In this document: positions 35,378 through 44,082 of the stretch, in pieces
Numbering within the stretch: the stretch's first letter is position 1
Layout of the letters: each line of letters begins with the position of its first letter
From: Rhodospirillales bacterium
Lineage (GTDB): Bacteria; Pseudomonadota; Alphaproteobacteria; TMED109
Direction of reading: 5' to 3'
NCBI GenBank assembly: GCA_028824295.1
Contig: JAPPED010000026.1
Coordinates: 1-64,000, forward strand
Length of the DNA stretch: 64,000 nucleotides
Program-made: the position numbers and the translations under genes
The notes under the pieces: model-generated
Database searches by the model: none
The model's input: only the letters and a program-made list of their open reading frames with translations
What the model was told of the DNA's origin: nothing

Positions 35378-36295
35378 ATGCTGGCGGCGGAGCGGCAAGC
35401 CTCACCCCATACGCAGGATGCCTACGCGCGTGACCTCCGTCGGCTGGAGCGTGCGCTGGAGCCACGTGCGACCACCCTGGAAGCCGCGACCGCGGCCGAT
35501 CTCCGGCACTACCTGGGCCTGCTCGCCGCCCGCGGCCTCGCCCGCCGCACGCAGGCACGCCATCTCTCTTCCATCCGCGAGTTCTACCGCTTCCTGCTGA
35601 CCGAGGGTCTCCGCGACGACAACCCGGCAGAAACGCTGCAGTTTCCCAAGCGGGCGCGCACCTTGCCCAAAGTGCTGGACGAGGCCGAGGTAGAGCAGCT
35701 GTTCGAGACTGCGGCCGCCGACTCGAGTCCGCGCGGACTCCGCCTCCAGGCAGCCCTTGAACTCCTTTACGGCACCGGCCTCCGCGTGTCGGAGTTGGTC
35801 GGAATTCCGCTCGCCGCGCTGGCGCCTGATCTCACGGCCCTCACCGTTATCGGGAAAGGCAACAAGGAACGGCGACTGCCCCTCGGAGAACCGGCCCGGG
35901 ACGCGATTCGGGCGTGGCTGGAGGTCCGGGACGCCGAAAGGTCTTCCGCAGCGCCCGCCCGCTGGCTGTTTCCCTCCGGTCGCGGACACCTCACCCGCCA
36001 ACGCCTGGCCCAGTCGCTGAAGGAGCTCGCGGCCCGCGCCGGTATCGCCCCCTCTCGCATCTCGCCGCACGTGCTTCGGCATGCATTCGCGAGCCACATG
36101 CTTGCCCGGGGCGCTGATCTTCGTACCCTGCAGAAATTGCTGGGCCATGAAGACATCTCGACCGTGCAGATCTACACGCACGTTGTCGACGAGTCCGTTC
36201 GCCGCGCGCTGGCCGCTCACCCGCTGGCGCGGCAGCATGCAGCTCCGCACTGTGCCGACGGGACGACGGATGCGCGGACAAAAGGACCCCTATGA
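35378..36295 (+). CDS. xerD: Site-specific tyrosine recombinase XerD
   Basis: 305 residues from the first ATG. All catalytic residues are present: Arg136 (LYGTGLRVSE), Lys160 (GKGNKERRLP), His231 and Arg234 (HVLRHAFASHML), His257 (LLGHEDIST) and Tyr266 (QIYTHV). With XerC it resolves chromosome dimers at dif. The N-terminal SAM-like domain appears about 14 residues short. The sequence upstream in the same frame (RIALFVD before MLAAERQ) looks homologous, and the only upstream candidates are CTG at 35330, overlapping the previous TGA, or ATT. The real start may therefore be non-canonical. It overlaps the next gene by 4 bp. Confidence 0.94.
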   Translation: MLAAERQASPHTQDAYARDLRRLERALEPRATTLEAATAADLRHYLGLLAARGLARRTQARHLSSIREFYRFLLTEGLRDDNPAETLQFPKRARTLPKVLDEAEVEQLFETAAADSSPRGLRLQAALELLYGTGLRVSELVGIPLAALAPDLTALTVIGKGNKERRLPLGEPARDAIRAWLEVRDAERSSAAPARWLFPSGRGHLTRQRLAQSLKELAARAGIAPSRISPHVLRHAFASHMLARGADLRTLQKLLGHEDISTVQIYTHVVDESVRRALAAHPLARQHAAPHCADGTTDARTKGPL

Positions 36296-37275
36296 GCTTC
36301 CAGATCGTCGAACAGGCCACCGCCCGTTTGAACCGCAGCGAATTGTCCGTTCCCGGCAGCCGGCCCGAATTGTTCGAGAAAGCGGCGAAGTCGGCAGCGG
36401 ACATCGTGGTGCTCGACCTCGAGGACGCCGTCGCGCCGGACGACAAGGAGCAGGCCCGAAAGCATGTCGTCTCCGCCCTCAACGATGTCGACTGGGGTGA
36501 CCGTGCCGTCTCGGTGCGGGTCAACGGACTCGATACCGGTTACATGTATCGTGACGTCATCGACCTGCTTGAGCAGACCGGGGACCGGCTGGATCTGATC
36601 ATGATCCCGAAGGTCGGCAATGCCGCCGACGTCTACGCTGTGGACGTGCTGGTATCGCAGGTTGAGCACGCGAAGGGCCGGACCAAGCCCGTCGGTTTCG
36701 AACTGATCATTGAAACGGCGCAGGGCATGGCCAACGTGGACGAGATTGCCGCGGCGTCACCGCGAAACGAGTCGCTGCACTTCGGCGTCGCCGACTACGC
36801 AGCCTCAACCCGCGCCCGCACGACCAGCATCGGCGGCCCGCACCCGGATTACGGCGTGCTCACCGATTTGCTGGAGGGCGAGGAACGCGCCTACCATTGG
36901 GGTGACATGTGGCACTACGCGATATCACGGTTGGTGGTGGCAGCCAGGGCAGCTGGACTTCGTCCGATTGATGGGCCATTTGGCGATTTCTCGGATCCGC
37001 ACGGCTATCGCGCGCAGGGAAACCGGTCAGGCGTGCTCGGCTGCGAAGGGAAGTGGGCGATCCATCCTTCCCAAGTGCCGCTGGCCAACGAATTGTTCAG
37101 CCCGTCCGAGCAGGACATCGTCCAGGGACGGCGAATTCTCGAGGCAATGCACAAGGCGCAACGCGAAGGGGCAGGGGCGGTGGCGCTCGACGGTCGAATG
37201 ATCGACATCGCTTCGATCAAGCAGGCCGAGAATCTGGTCAGGAAGGCGGACCAGATCCGTGGGTCGGCGGGCTGA
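36292..37275 (+). CDS. CoA ester lyase, HpcH/HpaI aldolase family (L-malyl-CoA / beta-methylmalyl-CoA lyase type)
   Basis: 327 residues. It has the citrate lyase beta/malyl-CoA lyase signatures: LSVPGSRPELFEKAAKS, VVLDLEDAVAPDDK, SVRVNGLDT, MIPKVGNAADV, FELIIETAQGMANVDEIA (metal-binding Glu), LHFGVADYAAST and CEGKWAIHPSQV. The length and the DYAAS.RARTTSIGG region fit Mcl1-type lyases, which cleave malyl-CoA to glyoxylate and acetyl-CoA or act on methylmalyl-CoA. It could serve the ethylmalonyl-CoA pathway, none of whose other genes are here. It overlaps xerD (ATGA) and precedes accA by 11 bp. Confidence 0.88.
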   Translation: MSFQIVEQATARLNRSELSVPGSRPELFEKAAKSAADIVVLDLEDAVAPDDKEQARKHVVSALNDVDWGDRAVSVRVNGLDTGYMYRDVIDLLEQTGDRLDLIMIPKVGNAADVYAVDVLVSQVEHAKGRTKPVGFELIIETAQGMANVDEIAAASPRNESLHFGVADYAASTRARTTSIGGPHPDYGVLTDLLEGEERAYHWGDMWHYAISRLVVAARAAGLRPIDGPFGDFSDPHGYRAQGNRSGVLGCEGKWAIHPSQVPLANELFSPSEQDIVQGRRILEAMHKAQREGAGAVALDGRMIDIASIKQAENLVRKADQIRGSAG

Positions 37276-37286
37276 CGGCAACACCG

Positions 37287-38234
37287 ATGCAGCACTTTCT
37301 CGACTTTGAAGGGCCAATCGCCGAACTCGAAGGCAAGATTCGTGAGCTTCGCCATCTGAGCGGCGAAAGCGACCTCAACATCGTCGAGGAAGTGGGACGC
37401 CTGCAATCCAAGGCGCAACTCCTCCTCCAGCAGACCTATGCCAAGCTCACGCCCTGGCAACTGACGCAGGTCGCCCGGCATCCGGACCGACCGCACATGC
37501 TCGACTACGTCGAGGCGTTGATCGAAGAATTTCAGCCGCTGGCCGGCGACCGCTGCTTCGGCGAGGACCCGGCGATGGTCGGTGGTCTCGGACGATTCCG
37601 ATCGCGTTCTGTCGTGGTGCTCGGACACGAGAAGGGACGAGAGACCGCCGAGCGGGTGCGCCGCAACTTCGGCATGGCCAGACCGGAAGGCTATCGCAAG
37701 GCCGTGCGCCTGATGCGGCTCGCTGACCGTTTCCAGCTGCCGATCATCAGTTTCGTCGACACCGCCGGCGCGTATCCTGGAGTCGGAGCCGAGCAACGCG
37801 GCCAGGCAGAAGCGATCGCGCAGGCGATCCGGACCTGCCTGTCCGTCGGGGTGCCCATCGTCAGCGTCATCGTGGGCGAGGGCGGCTCCGGCGGGGCGGT
37901 GGCCATTGCGTCCGCCGACCGGGTCCTGATGCTCGAAAACAGCGTGTACTCGGTGATCTCTCCGGAAGGATGCGCGTCGATCCTCTGGCGCACCAACGAC
38001 GAGGCCGACGCCGCTGCCGAGGCGCTCCGCCTGACCGCGGCGGACATGAAATCTTTCGGCGTGGTCGATACCGTCATCCCCGAGCCCGTGGGCGGAGCAC
38101 ACCGGAAGCCGGATTCCGTTCTCAAGTCGGTGGGGCAACACCTGGAAACGGCCGTGACAGCGCTGGAAGGCAAGGACCCACGCGCGCTGGTTGCTGCGCG
38201 GCGCAAGAAGTACATCGACTTCCGCCGCATTTAG
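37287..38234 (+). CDS. accA: Acetyl-CoA carboxylase carboxyltransferase subunit alpha
   Basis: 315 residues, close to the usual 319. It starts MQHFLDFEGPIAELEGKI. The family blocks AKLTPWQLTQVARHPDRP, GFRSRSV-type sequence, GMARPEGYRKAVRLM, FVDTAGAYPGVGAEQRGQ, VIVGEGGSGGAVAI and SVISPEGCASILW are all visible. With AccD it transfers the carboxyl group from biotin to acetyl-CoA, making malonyl-CoA for fatty acid synthesis. xerD near accA is common in alphaproteobacteria; here the lyase gene is placed between them. Confidence 0.97.
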   Translation: MQHFLDFEGPIAELEGKIRELRHLSGESDLNIVEEVGRLQSKAQLLLQQTYAKLTPWQLTQVARHPDRPHMLDYVEALIEEFQPLAGDRCFGEDPAMVGGLGRFRSRSVVVLGHEKGRETAERVRRNFGMARPEGYRKAVRLMRLADRFQLPIISFVDTAGAYPGVGAEQRGQAEAIAQAIRTCLSVGVPIVSVIVGEGGSGGAVAIASADRVLMLENSVYSVISPEGCASILWRTNDEADAAAEALRLTAADMKSFGVVDTVIPEPVGGAHRKPDSVLKSVGQHLETAVTALEGKDPRALVAARRKKYIDFRRI

Positions 38235-38264
38235 CTGCGTTTGTTCCGGCCTGGGGGCCGTCCC

Positions 38265-39428
38265 ATGCCGGTTGTCCTGCTAATCGTCGCGATCGACATG
38301 ATGGGGTTCGGGATCATCATCCCGATGCTCCCGTTCTACGCGGAAAGCCACGGCGCCAATCCCCAAGAGATCGCCCTGCTGATGACGACGTTCTCGGCGG
38401 CACAGTTGGTGACCTCGCCGCTCTGGGGCGGGCTGTCCGATCGATGGGGCCGAAAACCAGTACTGCTCACGACGCTTGCCTGCGGAATCGGCGCCTATCT
38501 CCTGCTGCTGCATGCCCAGTCCCTTACCGACCTAGTCATCGCGCGCGCCGCCGCGGGCGCGATGGCCGGGAACCTTGCGGTCGCCCAAGCGTACATTTCC
38601 GATGTGATGGCTCCCGAGGACCGCACGCGCGGCATGGGACTGTTTGGCGCCGCCCTATCGGTCGGCTTTGTAGCCGGGCCTGCCATCGGCGGCCTGCTGG
38701 CGGGAATGGATCCCGCGACGGCGGATTTCTCATCGCCGCTGCTGGCAGCGATCGGCGTTTCCGGCCTAGCGGTGGCGTTGGGCGCCGTCTTCATGCGCGA
38801 ACCGCAACGCCGGCAAACGCCGGAAGCGGGCCGCAATCCCGTTCGCAGGCTCCTGCCCGCCTTTGCCGGTGGGTTCTGCGGCGGCCTCGTGTTCCTCTAT
38901 TTCGGCGTGACCCTCGTGTTTGCGGGCATGGAGTCGACATTCGCCCTGTGGTCGGAGCGGGTGCTCCACTGGGGGCCACTCCACAACGGCTACCTCTTTG
39001 CCGGTGCCAGCGTGCTCGGCGTCCTGGTTCAGGGTGTGCTGGTGGGGCGGGTGGCCAGCCGGATCGGGAACCCGGCAACCACCGGAACTGGGATCGTGCT
39101 GTTGGCGGTCGGCATGGCCGGTATCGCGGCCAGCACCGATCTGATGCTCTTGGTCCCGTCCATTGTCGCGCTGGTGTTTGGCTTGGGATTTGCCAATCCG
39201 GCACTGGCCGCGCTGATCGCCGGAACCATCCGGAACAACAGCGCCGGTGCGGCGTTCGGCCTTGCGCAATCGGCGGCGGCGTTCGCCCGGATCGTCGGCC
39301 CAGCAGTAGCAGGCGCCGGTTTTCATCATGTCAGCCCAAGCTGGCCGTACATGGCGGGGGCCGTGTTTGCGGTGGTGATGGCGGTCGGCGCGCTGTGGCT
39401 GTTCAGCAAGTACGCGCCGGGAGACTGA
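38265..39428 (+). CDS. MFS transporter, TetA-like drug/metabolite exporter
   Basis: 387 residues with 12 hydrophobic segments, from the ATG at 38265 (GGGGG seven bases upstream). The opening VVLLIVAIDMMGFGIIIPML and PLWGGLSDRWGRKPVLL match the TetA/Bcr-type DHA1 exporters, as does the mid-gene MGLFGAALSVGFVAGPAIGG. A proton-driven exporter of unknown substrate is inferred. The TTG at 38241 would add eight non-membrane residues and is not preferred. It follows accA by 30 bp and precedes the Nudix gene by one base. Confidence 0.88.
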   Translation: MPVVLLIVAIDMMGFGIIIPMLPFYAESHGANPQEIALLMTTFSAAQLVTSPLWGGLSDRWGRKPVLLTTLACGIGAYLLLLHAQSLTDLVIARAAAGAMAGNLAVAQAYISDVMAPEDRTRGMGLFGAALSVGFVAGPAIGGLLAGMDPATADFSSPLLAAIGVSGLAVALGAVFMREPQRRQTPEAGRNPVRRLLPAFAGGFCGGLVFLYFGVTLVFAGMESTFALWSERVLHWGPLHNGYLFAGASVLGVLVQGVLVGRVASRIGNPATTGTGIVLLAVGMAGIAASTDLMLLVPSIVALVFGLGFANPALAALIAGTIRNNSAGAAFGLAQSAAAFARIVGPAVAGAGFHHVSPSWPYMAGAVFAVVMAVGALWLFSKYAPGD

Positions 39429-39429
39429 C

Positions 39430-40284
39430 GTGCGAGGGCTTCCAGCAATCATCAGCGCCTGCGCCAATGCAGACCTCAGGGATTTCGTCCCGTTGCGCAT
39501 CGATGGAACGCTGGTCGGCCGCATTCATCACCGGCGCGTGCCGTACCTGCTCGAGCGCCTTCCCTGGTTGCAGCCAGGTGCCGACGTGCTGCTGTGGAAC
39601 GGTGACGATCCCGCCATGCGCACGCGGAGGCTGGCCGAAGCACTGCCCGCACTGGCTGAGGCCGGGCTGGCACGCGCGCCCACCGGAGAACTGTTCGACG
39701 TCGTGCGACCGTTCGGCGGAAATCCGCTGGCACGGTGCGACCGCGCCCTGCTCCCTACGTTCGGATTCCCCGGGTATGGGGTCCACGTGGTCGGTTACGT
39801 CGCCGACGCCGACGGACCCTTGATCTGGATTCCCAGGCGCTCCCGCGACCGGGAAATCGCGCCCGGTCAGCTCGACAACACGATCGCCGGCGGCATTGCA
39901 TCCGGCATGACGGTAGTCGAAACGCTCAGGAAGGAAGCGCAGGAAGAGGCGGGCCTGGCATCTCCTCTGGTGGACGCTGCGCGACCCACAGGAGCACTCG
40001 CGTACTGTCATCAGGAGGGCGAATTCCTCCGGGATGACACGCTGTTCCTGTACGACCTGCCGATGCATCAAGACATCCGTCCGCGCAATCTCGACGGCGA
40101 AGTAGAGGATTTTTCGCTGATGCCATGGCAGCAGGTCCTTGAGCTGCTGCGGAACGGCGCTTCCTTCAAGTTCAACTGTGGACCGGTGCTGATCGACTTC
40201 CTGTTGCGGCACGGCCTGATGGACCCGGACCGGGAGCCCGGCTACTCGAGCCTCGCTCGGGGGCTCCGGGGTTCCGCACGCTGA
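39430..40284 (+). CDS. Nudix hydrolase, DUF4743 type
   Basis: 284 residues from a GTG one base after the preceding stop. The N-terminal domain (about 1-115: DFVPLRIDGTLVGRIHH, RLPWLQPGADVLLW) is DUF4743-like. A Nudix domain follows with the box GIASGMTVVETLRKEAQEEA-GL, in which the usual Arg of REUxEE is Lys. The same architecture occurs in the Nudix part of fungal Tnr3, which acts on damaged thiamine diphosphate. A housekeeping hydrolase of a nucleotide or cofactor diphosphate is inferred. Confidence 0.87.
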   Translation: MRGLPAIISACANADLRDFVPLRIDGTLVGRIHHRRVPYLLERLPWLQPGADVLLWNGDDPAMRTRRLAEALPALAEAGLARAPTGELFDVVRPFGGNPLARCDRALLPTFGFPGYGVHVVGYVADADGPLIWIPRRSRDREIAPGQLDNTIAGGIASGMTVVETLRKEAQEEAGLASPLVDAARPTGALAYCHQEGEFLRDDTLFLYDLPMHQDIRPRNLDGEVEDFSLMPWQQVLELLRNGASFKFNCGPVLIDFLLRHGLMDPDREPGYSSLARGLRGSAR

Positions 40285-40374
40285 TGCGATCCGCCGGCTG
40301 GCCGAACCGGACGGCCGCCCGCCCGTCCCGAAGCAGCTGACGAACGCGTCGCCGGCGTGGCGGTGGACAGGTCG

Positions 40375-40800
40375 TTACGTGGCGACGTCTGCTTCCGACA
40401 GACCGACCTGAACGATGCGCGGACGATCAACTCCGGCGACACCGACATACATCATGTGTTTCCCGTCCAGCTCCCGGGGTTGCACGCCCTGTTCGACGTG
40501 GACTGCCTGTCCGGTCAGCAGCATCGCAAACGGCGCCGCCTGACCTAGCGCCGCAGGATCGGAAGGAAACGTGAACGCGGTGCCCGGCGTGCTGCTGTAC
40601 TGGGTCTTCCCGGTTTCGTCCGTGACCCAAATTTCCGCCAGTACCGTCGCCGCCACGACGCGAGACAAGACGGCGTTGATGTCGTCGGCGCTGGCGCCGG
40701 CGCGCGCGGCGACATCCACGTAGTGCGCCACCAACTCGGCTGCCGCCCGCATGTGACGGGCGGCAGCACGTTCCGTGTCGGTCAGCTTCGCATCAGCCAC
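40375..40800 (-). CDS. Small soluble Cache/PAS-like protein
   Basis: 141 residues from a GTG at 40800 with GGAGG seven bases upstream. An in-frame ATG six bases earlier sits right on that ribosome site and is rejected. An N-terminal helix (DTERAAARHMRAAAELVAHY) leads into a mixed alpha/beta region: AEIWVTDETGKTQYSSTP, then FTFPSD, then GQAVHVEQGVQPRELDGK and MMYVGVAGVDRPRIVQVGL. This is the pattern of a single Cache (PDC-like) sensor domain, but no transmembrane segment, kinase or methyl-accepting domain is attached. Function unknown; a ligand-binding role is inferred. Confidence 0.7.
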   Translation of the reverse strand: MADAKLTDTERAAARHMRAAAELVAHYVDVAARAGASADDINAVLSRVVAATVLAEIWVTDETGKTQYSSTPGTAFTFPSDPAALGQAAPFAMLLTGQAVHVEQGVQPRELDGKHMMYVGVAGVDRPRIVQVGLSEADVAT

Positions 40801-41037
40801 TTCCATTCCTCCCGGGCACCCAGGCGTGGTATCGCCGGCCACCTGACCGACCCATCGAGGCACATACATACCCGGCGTCACGCTCACGTGGGAACCGGTA
40901 CCCCGGTCCCTTTGTGCGGCTGACCCACCGGCATCGAATGACAGGGAGTTCCAACTGGGTTGACCGGGTGGCACGGGCTCGGCCGTTTGCGACCGCTGCC
41001 GCAGGTACGCTCGGCCGGCACATCACCTGTCTCCCCG

Positions 41038-42483
41038 CTACCGCAGGTCTCCGATCCTGAGACCGCCCACGGCCTCCAGCAGGCGATAGCTCTCCACGAT
41101 CCGGTCCCGCTCCGCTGTCAGCGCTTCGATCTCCTGCTCAACCAGAATGCGCTGGGCATCCAGCACTTCCCGTAGCGAGCGTTTGCCGACATCCGCCTCG
41201 TGCCGAATATGCTCGAGAGCGGTTTCCGATGCCATCACCGCCGTCAAGATCGCCGCGCTGCGCTCCCGTGCGGTCTGCAGGTTGTGCCATGCGCTCTCTG
41301 TCTTCTGCGCGGCTTCCAGCCGCGCCGCCATCCATTCTTCCCGGCGTTGCAGGTAAATCCGCTTGGCTTGGTTCAGACGGCCCTTGACCGCGCCGGCCTG
41401 GTAAATCGGTATCCGAAGCTGGATGCCGGCGCTGATGTCCGCCCTGCGTTCCCTGGCCACCGAATCCGGACTCGTCAGGGGAGCACCAGGCAGGAAGAAG
41501 CGTTGGCCCCGATCGTGCTTGTTCGTCACCGACATGGACCCCACGATATCCACCGTCGGGCCGGCCTCGCCGTGGATGGCACGCATTGCATGCTCGGCCG
41601 CATGCAGGGCGTGTTGCGCTACCAGCACAGCCGGTCCCAGGTGCTCGGCTGCCCGGCGGGCGTCGTCGAGCGTCGGCGGCAACAGCATCGGATCCGGCTC
41701 GGCGGCGGGTTCGAGCCGACCCGGCGGCGTGCCAACCAGCTTCTCCAGCAGGGACCGCTCAATCGCAAGCTGAGCGCGGGCGGACAGAATGGCGGTAGCC
41801 GCAACCGCCCGTTCGGCTTCGGCCTGGGCGACATCGCTTCGCGTGCGCTCGCCGACCTCAAACAGGACACGTGCCTCCCGGGCGCGCTCCTCGAATGCGG
41901 CCAACGCCTCCTCCCGCAGCGCGACCGTATGCTCGGCCAAGAGGGCATCCAGATACGCGACGGCTACGCGCAACAGTACGCTCTGCTGGACGCCCTGTGC
42001 CGCCGCAATGCTCTGGCGGGCGGTGCGGCGCGCGTGGCGCAGCTTCTCGGTATCACTGCCGCCACGGTACAAGCTGTGGTTGTACACGAGCCCGAGCGTG
42101 AACCGCCCCGTGGTCGAGTACCCCGCATTGTCACCTTCCTGGATGGCGGTCGTATCCAGCCAGTTGTAGGCGGCGTCGGCGCGGGCAAACCCGTGGACCG
42201 TGGGAAACCACGCGGAGCGGGCCACCGAAACCGCGGCGTAATCGGCGTGGGCGGCTTCGCGGGCCGCCCGCACGGTGGGATTTGCCGACGCGGCCAAGAC
42301 GAATGCTTCTTCCAGGGAAAGACCGCGCGCCGATGGAATGGTTGCCGCGATTGCGGCCAATACGGTCACGATCGCCTTACGCGCCCGCTGATCTCCTCTC
42401 GCCCACAGCCAGTTCAGGATCAGAAACCGCTTCCGGCGCACACTGGTGTCTCTCATCCGCCGGTCGCAAACCGCCCGAAGCAT
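41038..42483 (-). CDS. TolC family outer membrane efflux protein
   Basis: About 481 residues. After a basic N-terminus and hydrophobic signal-like segment (AIVTVLAAIAATIPSARG) come the paired OEP repeats: LSLEEAFVLAASANPTVRAA, SVARSAWFPTVHGFARAD, LLRVAVAYLDALLAEH and FEVGERTRSDVAQAEAERA, then a second copy with IPIYQAGAVKGRLNQAKR and VGKRSLREVLDAQRILVEQE. This is the trimeric outer-membrane channel of type I secretion or RND/ABC efflux systems. No inner-membrane pump or adaptor lies beside it. The start is uncertain: ATG at 42483 is used, and ATG at 42456 is possible. Confidence 0.9.
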   Translation of the reverse strand: MLRAVCDRRMRDTSVRRKRFLILNWLWARGDQRARKAIVTVLAAIAATIPSARGLSLEEAFVLAASANPTVRAAREAAHADYAAVSVARSAWFPTVHGFARADAAYNWLDTTAIQEGDNAGYSTTGRFTLGLVYNHSLYRGGSDTEKLRHARRTARQSIAAAQGVQQSVLLRVAVAYLDALLAEHTVALREEALAAFEERAREARVLFEVGERTRSDVAQAEAERAVAATAILSARAQLAIERSLLEKLVGTPPGRLEPAAEPDPMLLPPTLDDARRAAEHLGPAVLVAQHALHAAEHAMRAIHGEAGPTVDIVGSMSVTNKHDRGQRFFLPGAPLTSPDSVARERRADISAGIQLRIPIYQAGAVKGRLNQAKRIYLQRREEWMAARLEAAQKTESAWHNLQTARERSAAILTAVMASETALEHIRHEADVGKRSLREVLDAQRILVEQEIEALTAERDRIVESYRLLEAVGGLRIGDLR

Positions 42484-42555
42484 GGTAGCCGACACGGGAC
42501 GAGAACTGTCGGCCGGGACCTGCCGCGATGACCACGGGGTACCAAGCGCCCACCA

Positions 42556-43029
42556 TCACTTGTGAACGCGACGAACCAGCAGGGTCAGGCCTTCCGCCCC
42601 GACCACCTCGATTTCCGTGCCGACTTGGAGCGTCTCGCCCGTCTCGGTGCGGACCTGCCAGACGCTATCGTCAAACGCCACGCGGCCCCGGCCACCGTTA
42701 AGCGCGTCGGTGAGCACCGCTCGCCGGCCCAGATATTGGGCAGTGCGGACGTTGAGGTCGGGACGGTCGCTGGCCGGGGCCCGCCGCCGTCCGATCGCGT
42801 ACTCCCATGCAAAGGCCGCGGCGCCCGAAGTCAGGGCCAAGATCAGGATCTGGTAGCGCCAGTCGAGGTCAGGCACGAACGCGACGATGATGCCCACCAC
42901 GAAGCTTCCCGCAGCAGGCCAGACCAGCACCATCGAAGTGATGAACGCCTCCACCACCAGGAGCGCGAGTCCGAACGCCCACCAGTGCCAGAATTCGATG
43001 GCCCATAGCCATCCGATCAGGACATCCAC
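42556..43029 (-). CDS. nfeD: NfeD family membrane protein
   Basis: 157 residues. Three or four hydrophobic helices (FWHWWAFGLALLVVEAFI, VWPAAGSFVVGIIVAFV, ILILALTSGAAAFAWEY) precede a soluble OB-like domain (LGRRAVLTDALNGGRGRVAF, VGTEIEVVGAEGLTLLVRRV). NfeD proteins partner with SPFH/stomatin proteins in membrane microdomains. Its partner gene lies 12 bp upstream on the same strand, a classic pairing. Confidence 0.92.
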   Translation of the reverse strand: MDVLIGWLWAIEFWHWWAFGLALLVVEAFITSMVLVWPAAGSFVVGIIVAFVPDLDWRYQILILALTSGAAAFAWEYAIGRRRAPASDRPDLNVRTAQYLGRRAVLTDALNGGRGRVAFDDSVWQVRTETGETLQVGTEIEVVGAEGLTLLVRRVHK

Positions 43030-43041
43030 CGTGTTCGGTCC

Positions 43042-44082
43042 CTAGTCGCCCGCTTTCGGGACCGATGCCCGCGCCGTCGCCGCGGGCTCCGTCAATTCGT
43101 CTGCAGCGGCGTCCACGGGCACGGTCTCCGTCGGCACCGACGGCCTGCCTCCGTCCTTACCGAACACCGACTTCGCAATCTCGGCAATCCCGCCAAGGCT
43201 GCCGATCAGGTTGGAAGCCTCCACCGGGAACAGCACGACCCGCTGGTTGGGTGCAGCGGCAAGGCTACCAATCGCGCTCACGTACTTCTGGGCCACGAAG
43301 TAGTTGATCGCATTGATGTCACCGGCCGCGATGGCGGCCGACACGGAGGCCGTGGCGTGGGCCTCGGCCTGCGCTTCGCGCTCACGCGCCTCCGCATCGC
43401 GGAACGCCGCCTCCCGCCGGCCCTCGGCCTCCAGGATGGCCGCCTGCTTGAGCCCTTCCGCACGCAGGATTGCCGATTGCTTGTCCCCTTCCGCCTGCAG
43501 CACCTCTGCGCGCTTGTCGCGCTCGGCCTTCATCTGTCGCCCCATCGCCTCCACCAGGTCCGCGGGAGGCCGGAGATCCTTGATCTCCACACGTGTCACC
43601 TTGACTCCCCAGGGGTTCGTAGCCGTGTCGATGACCTGCAGGAGACGAGCATTGATGTCGTCCCGCTTGGACAGGATGTCGTCCAGCGACATCGCGCCGA
43701 GGACGCTTCGGATATTGGTCAACGCGAGGTTGATCATGGCGCCCTTCAGGTTCTGCACTTCGTAGGCGGCGCGGGGGGCGTCCACAACCTGGAAGAAGGC
43801 AACGCCATCGGCGGTGATCGTGGCGTTGTCCTGTGAAATCACGTCCTGTGAGGGAATGTCGAGTACGGTTTCTCGCATCGACAGCCGCTGCCCAACTCGG
43901 TCGATGATCGGCACGATCAGCCGCAATCCCGGCGGCAGGGTGCGCACGTAACGGCCGAAGCGTTCGACGGTCCACTGCTCGGCCTGCGGCACCTGCTTGA
44001 CGCCGGACAGCACGATGACGGCCATCACGGCCACCACGGCGATGACGAAAACAAGGAACGGACTCAGGCTGTATGCCTCCAT
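43042..44082 (-). CDS. qmcA: SPFH/Band 7 (stomatin, QmcA-like) membrane protein
   Basis: 346 residues. One N-terminal membrane segment (FLVFVIAVVAVMAVIVL) is followed by the Band 7 domain: VKQVPQAEQWTVERFGRYVR, PGLRLIVPIIDRVGQRL, IPSQDVISQDNATITADGV, NLALTNIRSVLGAMSLDDIL, and the helical flotillin-like coiled region rich in EAEGRREAAFRDAEAR. The C-terminus is low complexity. It assembles into large oligomers in the inner membrane and works with NfeD in membrane quality control. It is the first gene of the qmcA-nfeD operon; tolC further downstream may be separate. Confidence 0.92.
   Translation of the reverse strand: MEAYSLSPFLVFVIAVVAVMAVIVLSGVKQVPQAEQWTVERFGRYVRTLPPGLRLIVPIIDRVGQRLSMRETVLDIPSQDVISQDNATITADGVAFFQVVDAPRAAYEVQNLKGAMINLALTNIRSVLGAMSLDDILSKRDDINARLLQVIDTATNPWGVKVTRVEIKDLRPPADLVEAMGRQMKAERDKRAEVLQAEGDKQSAILRAEGLKQAAILEAEGRREAAFRDAEAREREAQAEAHATASVSAAIAAGDINAINYFVAQKYVSAIGSLAAAPNQRVVLFPVEASNLIGSLGGIAEIAKSVFGKDGGRPSVPTETVPVDAAADELTEPAATARASVPKAGD

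Noticed and set aside
33360-35558. 732-codon minus-strand frame opposite the exported protein
   Set aside because: Translation is low in hydrophobics and full of Gly/Arg/Gln runs; the plus frame has a ribosome site, a signal peptide and helical periodicity.
37970-39823. 617-codon plus-strand frame spanning accA end, the MFS gene and the Nudix gene
   Set aside because: It overlaps three well-supported genes in another frame and encodes a Cys/Arg-rich nonsense-like sequence.
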